From Bilabrum cf. latius (lineage: Eukaryota > Bigyra: Bicosoecida > Bigyra > Bicosoecida), in NCBI GenBank assembly GCA_965178125.1, contig CBCXTV010000009.1, forward strand, positions 1 to 49,171: 49,171 nucleotides of DNA, read 5' to 3'. Position 1 is the stretch's first letter; each line of letters starts with the position of its first letter. The position numbers and the translations under genes are program-made. Below the pieces are notes generated by a model that saw only the letters and a program-made list of their open reading frames with translations, was not told the DNA's origin and did no database searches. Of this stretch, positions 46,509 through 49,171 are shown piece after piece.

Positions 46509-48300
46509 ATGGAAGCGACAATCGCGTCGCTCGCGAACGCGATGCGGACGCTTCAGCAAGCAGTTCGTCGTGCCAGAGAGCAACACCGGCGGCAAACAGC
46601 TCGCATAGCACAACTGGAGGGGCAACGCCCGCTTTTTGGCGGTCATCGTCGACGTCGTCACCGCAGAAGCTTATCTGCGTCAGAAGTGGCGGAATGCACC
46701 GGTTCCGACTCTTGACGACGCGATCGCAAATCTTCGTGCATGGCACGCTACTCTTACGGAAGACGGTGTGCTCCGAGAGCAACAACGTCCATGGACGCCA
46801 GAGCGTCTACAAGCTGCCACGATGACATCGCGGTTCTTGCGAGAACATAATCTGCACAGGTGGGTTCACGAGCAGAACTTCGCCAATACACTCGCGCCGA
46901 CGACGAACGTTTTCCTCGAGATTACGCAGGCTCACGGGTACCGATCCGCAGGAGCAGGACCCGAGGCATCTAGAAGAAGACAAAGCATCCGACAGTGGTG
47001 CCGACGCTGGCGGCGACGCTGGCAGGTGTCGCTCGGAGCCGTGCCTCGACTCGATGCAGAATGTGTGGATCGACGACGCCTAAAGGCCACCGGACAGTGG
47101 CAAAAACACGTCCGACGTTTCACGAAGGAAACCCAAAACGGGGCCATATAGCGGCCCTGTGGTTTCGGGGTCCTCACATATAGAACAAATACACTCTGGA
47201 CCGCGGAAAACGCCCCCCAAATTTGAGCAAAAAGCCGACCCAAACGAATTTCGAGGCACGTGCGGTGTGGAAATGTGCAACTTCTTGCGGGCCTTCGCGC
47301 CGCCGGACAAGTGCCCGGTCCACGTGAACATGGACGAAACGAGCATCTGGCTGACGGCAGTTTCACAGGCAGGTTTTCTTGTGGAAGAGGCCCGACGCCG
47401 AGTTCGCGCAGCGGGAGGCTTGCGTCAACCGACCCCGAAACGTGAGATGCGGAGCATGATCACACAAATCGTCTGCATCGCCAACAACAGCGACATCCAA
47501 CCGCACTTGCCGACCATATTCCTCTTCTCAGACCGCATTGTGAGTCGCGAGCAATTTGACGCGCTCCGCCTCGCGCTCCCTCCGAATGTGCTTCTCTTGC
47601 GAGGCGCAAAGGGGTGGATGACCACCAAATTAATGTGTCGCGCGCTGCGCGTGCTCGCGGATGCCGTCCATGCATTCCGAGACACGCATCATTTTACTGT
47701 TAGCGCGGACACGTATCGAGCTCACCTGGGTCGCGCCGTGTGGCATACGGCATCTCGACTCAATTTCCACTACCATTTAATCCCCGCGAAAATGACGTGG
47801 GCGCTCCAGCCCTTGCGACACGCACGTCTTCGCAATTTACAAGCGCGCCATAGAACATGAATATCAGCTCCGCATCGCGCGCGCGCTGCCGCGCGAGCGA
47901 TGGCCACATGCGCTTTTCCACGCCGTGCTGACGGCATTCGAACGTGTCATACGGCGACGCACGTGGGATCAAGCATTCCACAGCAATGGGCTTGACGGCT
48001 CGCAAGTAGGTGTGTCAAAACGCGTTCTCAGCTTACTGCAGTGGCAAACAGTGCCCGAGGATGTGCATGAGTGGCCATCGTTCCATGATTTACAAAGTGT
48101 CTTCCCGGATCGTAGCATTGTCGACATCGATGCTGTTTTCGCAACTCTGCTGCATGGCCCGCGAATGCATAACATTCCACGCGCGCATCGCATGACATAC
48201 CGACGTCGGGCTGAGCGTTCCCCTATTGCCACCCGACGCGCGGCGGCCGCGACAGCGTCAGCCGAGTTAGTCCCAAAGCCCAGCACACCGGCGCCATGGC
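46509..48300 (+). pseudogene. DDE transposase gene, differently broken (D2)
   Basis: ATG 46509 opens the coiled coil. One extra base near 46622 shifts the frame; the conserved part resumes in the frame that opens at 46636 and runs to 47151, with no shift at the T run that breaks U1. The insertion follows. The DDE part keeps VNMDETS and SADTYRAH, but an extra C near 47813 (CAGCCCTTGCGAC) destroys the third-acid motif. The downstream part has TGG instead of the U1 TGA, so the C-terminal tail (WDQAFHSNGL onward) is joined. This independent decay helps reconstruct which features are ancestral. Confidence 0.6.
47101..47270. other. Insertion or intron in the transposase (D2)
   Basis: About 170 bases, counterpart of 4049-4215, again between GTGG repeats (47097-47100 and 47267-47270). 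Its presence in the diverged copy shows it is older than the array. Confidence 0.5.
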
Positions 48301-48895
48301 GACCCAGGACGCCACCAGCGACGCCGACAGCGATCACGGAACCGTCTCGCCACCGCGATCCCCGGGGGGTGCGCCTGGGACCACGTCCGTCGATGCCGTC
48401 ATCGACAAAGGCGAAGAAGCTGTAATGGTCACAGCAGAAGCGCAAGAGGTAGAAGCAGCGCCGGCAAAATCGGAGGCATCGGACCGACCAAAGCCTCCGG
48501 CAATGGTAGAGAGCGCTGAGACTTTGCTCGAGTACATCGACCGCATGAGAGCGGAGAAAAAACAGAGCGCGCGACCTGAAGAAGGAGGTCGCGAAGAACC
48601 TCAAAAACGCAGAGAGAAGAAAGGCGAGACTGAAGCGCAAGGCGCGTCAGTTGAACGACGAGGATCTCGTCGCAGTGCTGCAGATGCGACAGAATCCTCC
48701 GCAGGCGCGACCCGGTTCCTCCGGAGACGCAGTCTCCGCGACGGCTGTCAGGGCCCGTACAGCGAAGGCAAAAGCCAAGAAGGGTTGAACGGGCGCCGCT
48801 CGGAGAGCACCCGTATTGTCAGCAGGAAGCACGCACATTCCCATCAGTCGAAACACACCGCACACGAACTGACGCAGAAAAAAGAACCAACATAG
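48296..48895 (+). CDS. Lysine-rich second ORF (D2, longest version)
   Basis: 199 codons from ATG 48296. The N-terminus is acidic and Pro/Ser-rich with SVDAVIDKGEEAVMVTAEAQ, then LLEYIDRMRAEK. A run of six A near 48558 moves the reading out of the basic coiled-coil frame, which is otherwise open to TGA 48787 (LKKEVAKNLKNAERRKARLK, then DLVAVLQMRQNPPQA). It overlaps the end of the transposase reading, so the two were probably read from one message. No enzyme motif; a nucleic-acid-binding helper is possible. Confidence 0.45.
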   Translation: MATQDATSDADSDHGTVSPPRSPGGAPGTTSVDAVIDKGEEAVMVTAEAQEVEAAPAKSEASDRPKPPAMVESAETLLEYIDRMRAEKKQSARPEEGGREEPQKRREKKGETEAQGASVERRGSRRSAADATESSAGATRFLRRRSLRDGCQGPYSEGKSQEGLNGRRSESTRIVSRKHAHSHQSKHTAHELTQKKEPT

Positions 48896-49059
48896 AAGCG
48901 GAAAAATACAAAATGTCAGTCTTCAATGCCCAAAGTGAACTCGAAATACGCAAAAAGTTCTCAACATACAGTTTAAACACCACGATTGACCAAGAATAAA
49001 AGCACAGAAACCATCAAAGAGGGAGTTTTTTTTTTCGAAAATCAGTTCTCAAAGGGAAG

Positions 49060-49171
49060 GCCATTTCACTCGAAAAAATGCGGTGTCACCGCCGTCCTGT
49101 GTTTTTTAGGGGTTTACAAGGAAAAAGAGGCCATTTTGCTCGAAAAAAAACCATGGTGTCCCCAAAGCGGT
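49060..49171. promoter_or_regulatory. Start of GGTGNCACC cluster (D2, cut by window end)
   Basis: One exact site (49082-49090) and one altered site (GGTGTCCCC at 49155-49163), each preceded by CTCGAAAAAA as in U1. Confidence 0.5.

Larger units (their letters stand above)
45586..49171. repeat. Diverged unit, segment D2 (matches U1 2536-6120)
   Basis: Diverged copy of the transposon-like module: hairpin, CCCG array, hairpin, DDE transposase, lysine-rich ORF and the first GGTGNCACC sites. It runs off the window end. Homology starts abruptly at about 45586, corresponding to U1 2536, with unrelated sequence to the left. This suggests a module edge there. Confidence 0.9.

Noticed and set aside
1-49171. 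CRISPR array, rRNA or tRNA genes
   Set aside because: No regularly spaced repeats with unique spacers, and no tRNA cloverleaf or rRNA-like conserved core was seen by eye; a tRNA scan was not possible.

Overview
The window is dominated by a head-to-tail tandem array. Positions 1-14647, 14648-29297 and 29298-40776 are near-identical copies of one unit of about 14.65 kb (U1, U2, U3). They differ mostly by one-base changes in homopolymers and by small changes in CCCG-rich tracts. The unit start used here is only where the window begins: a minus-strand open exon runs straight across the U1/U2 and U2/U3 joins, so the true monomer ends are not known. U3 stops matching at position 40776, at the centre of a perfect palindrome (intact at 11467-11509). 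From there the sequence continues as a diverged unit (D): 40777-42645 matches unit positions 12409-14263, 42646-45585 is unrelated sequence, and 45586-49171 matches unit positions 2536-6120. The right part is therefore a fourth, older unit in the same order, with a 2.9-kb segment replaced and about 0.9 kb missing.

The organism looks like a GC-rich eukaryote. No bacterial operon structure is visible, ORFs are mostly broken, and one open exon is bounded by a consensus AG and AAG|GTGAGT. The coiled-coil plus DDE protein and the lysine-rich second ORF resemble, from memory, large transposon families of dinoflagellates. I could not check this by search, so the assignment to a dinoflagellate is an inference of moderate to low confidence.

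Layout of one unit, in U1 coordinates. 1-2535 holds minisatellites and duplicated spacer with no convincing gene. 2536-6200 is a transposon-like module: a hairpin, a CCCG array, a second hairpin, a broken DDE transposase (3459-5244), a broken lysine-rich ORF (5241-5654) and a cluster of GGTGNCACC palindromes (6025-6194). 6934-8577 encodes an intact 547-residue Rep-like protein with an HUH nuclease and an SF3 helicase domain, the layout of CRESS-DNA replication initiators. Two tandem stem-loops with a shared loop follow at 8654-8748. 9850-10652 contains fragments with a CxxC...HxC zinc-ribbon-like segment. 11467-11509 is the palindrome. 12403-14166 holds three gene-like frames (X, Y, Z), two of them carrying stop codons that the diverged unit lacks. 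14406-14689 is the minus-strand exon.

Two signals stand out. First, an apparently intact Rep gene sits inside a tandem array with hairpins and iteron-like palindromes nearby, as expected for an element that replicates by rolling circle and has been captured or amplified in a eukaryotic genome. Second, a family of hairpins recurs through the unit, always in the same orientation. All share a 16-base loop close to AACGAGCCNNTCGCCG, while their stems differ in sequence yet remain complementary. The function of these hairpins is unknown.
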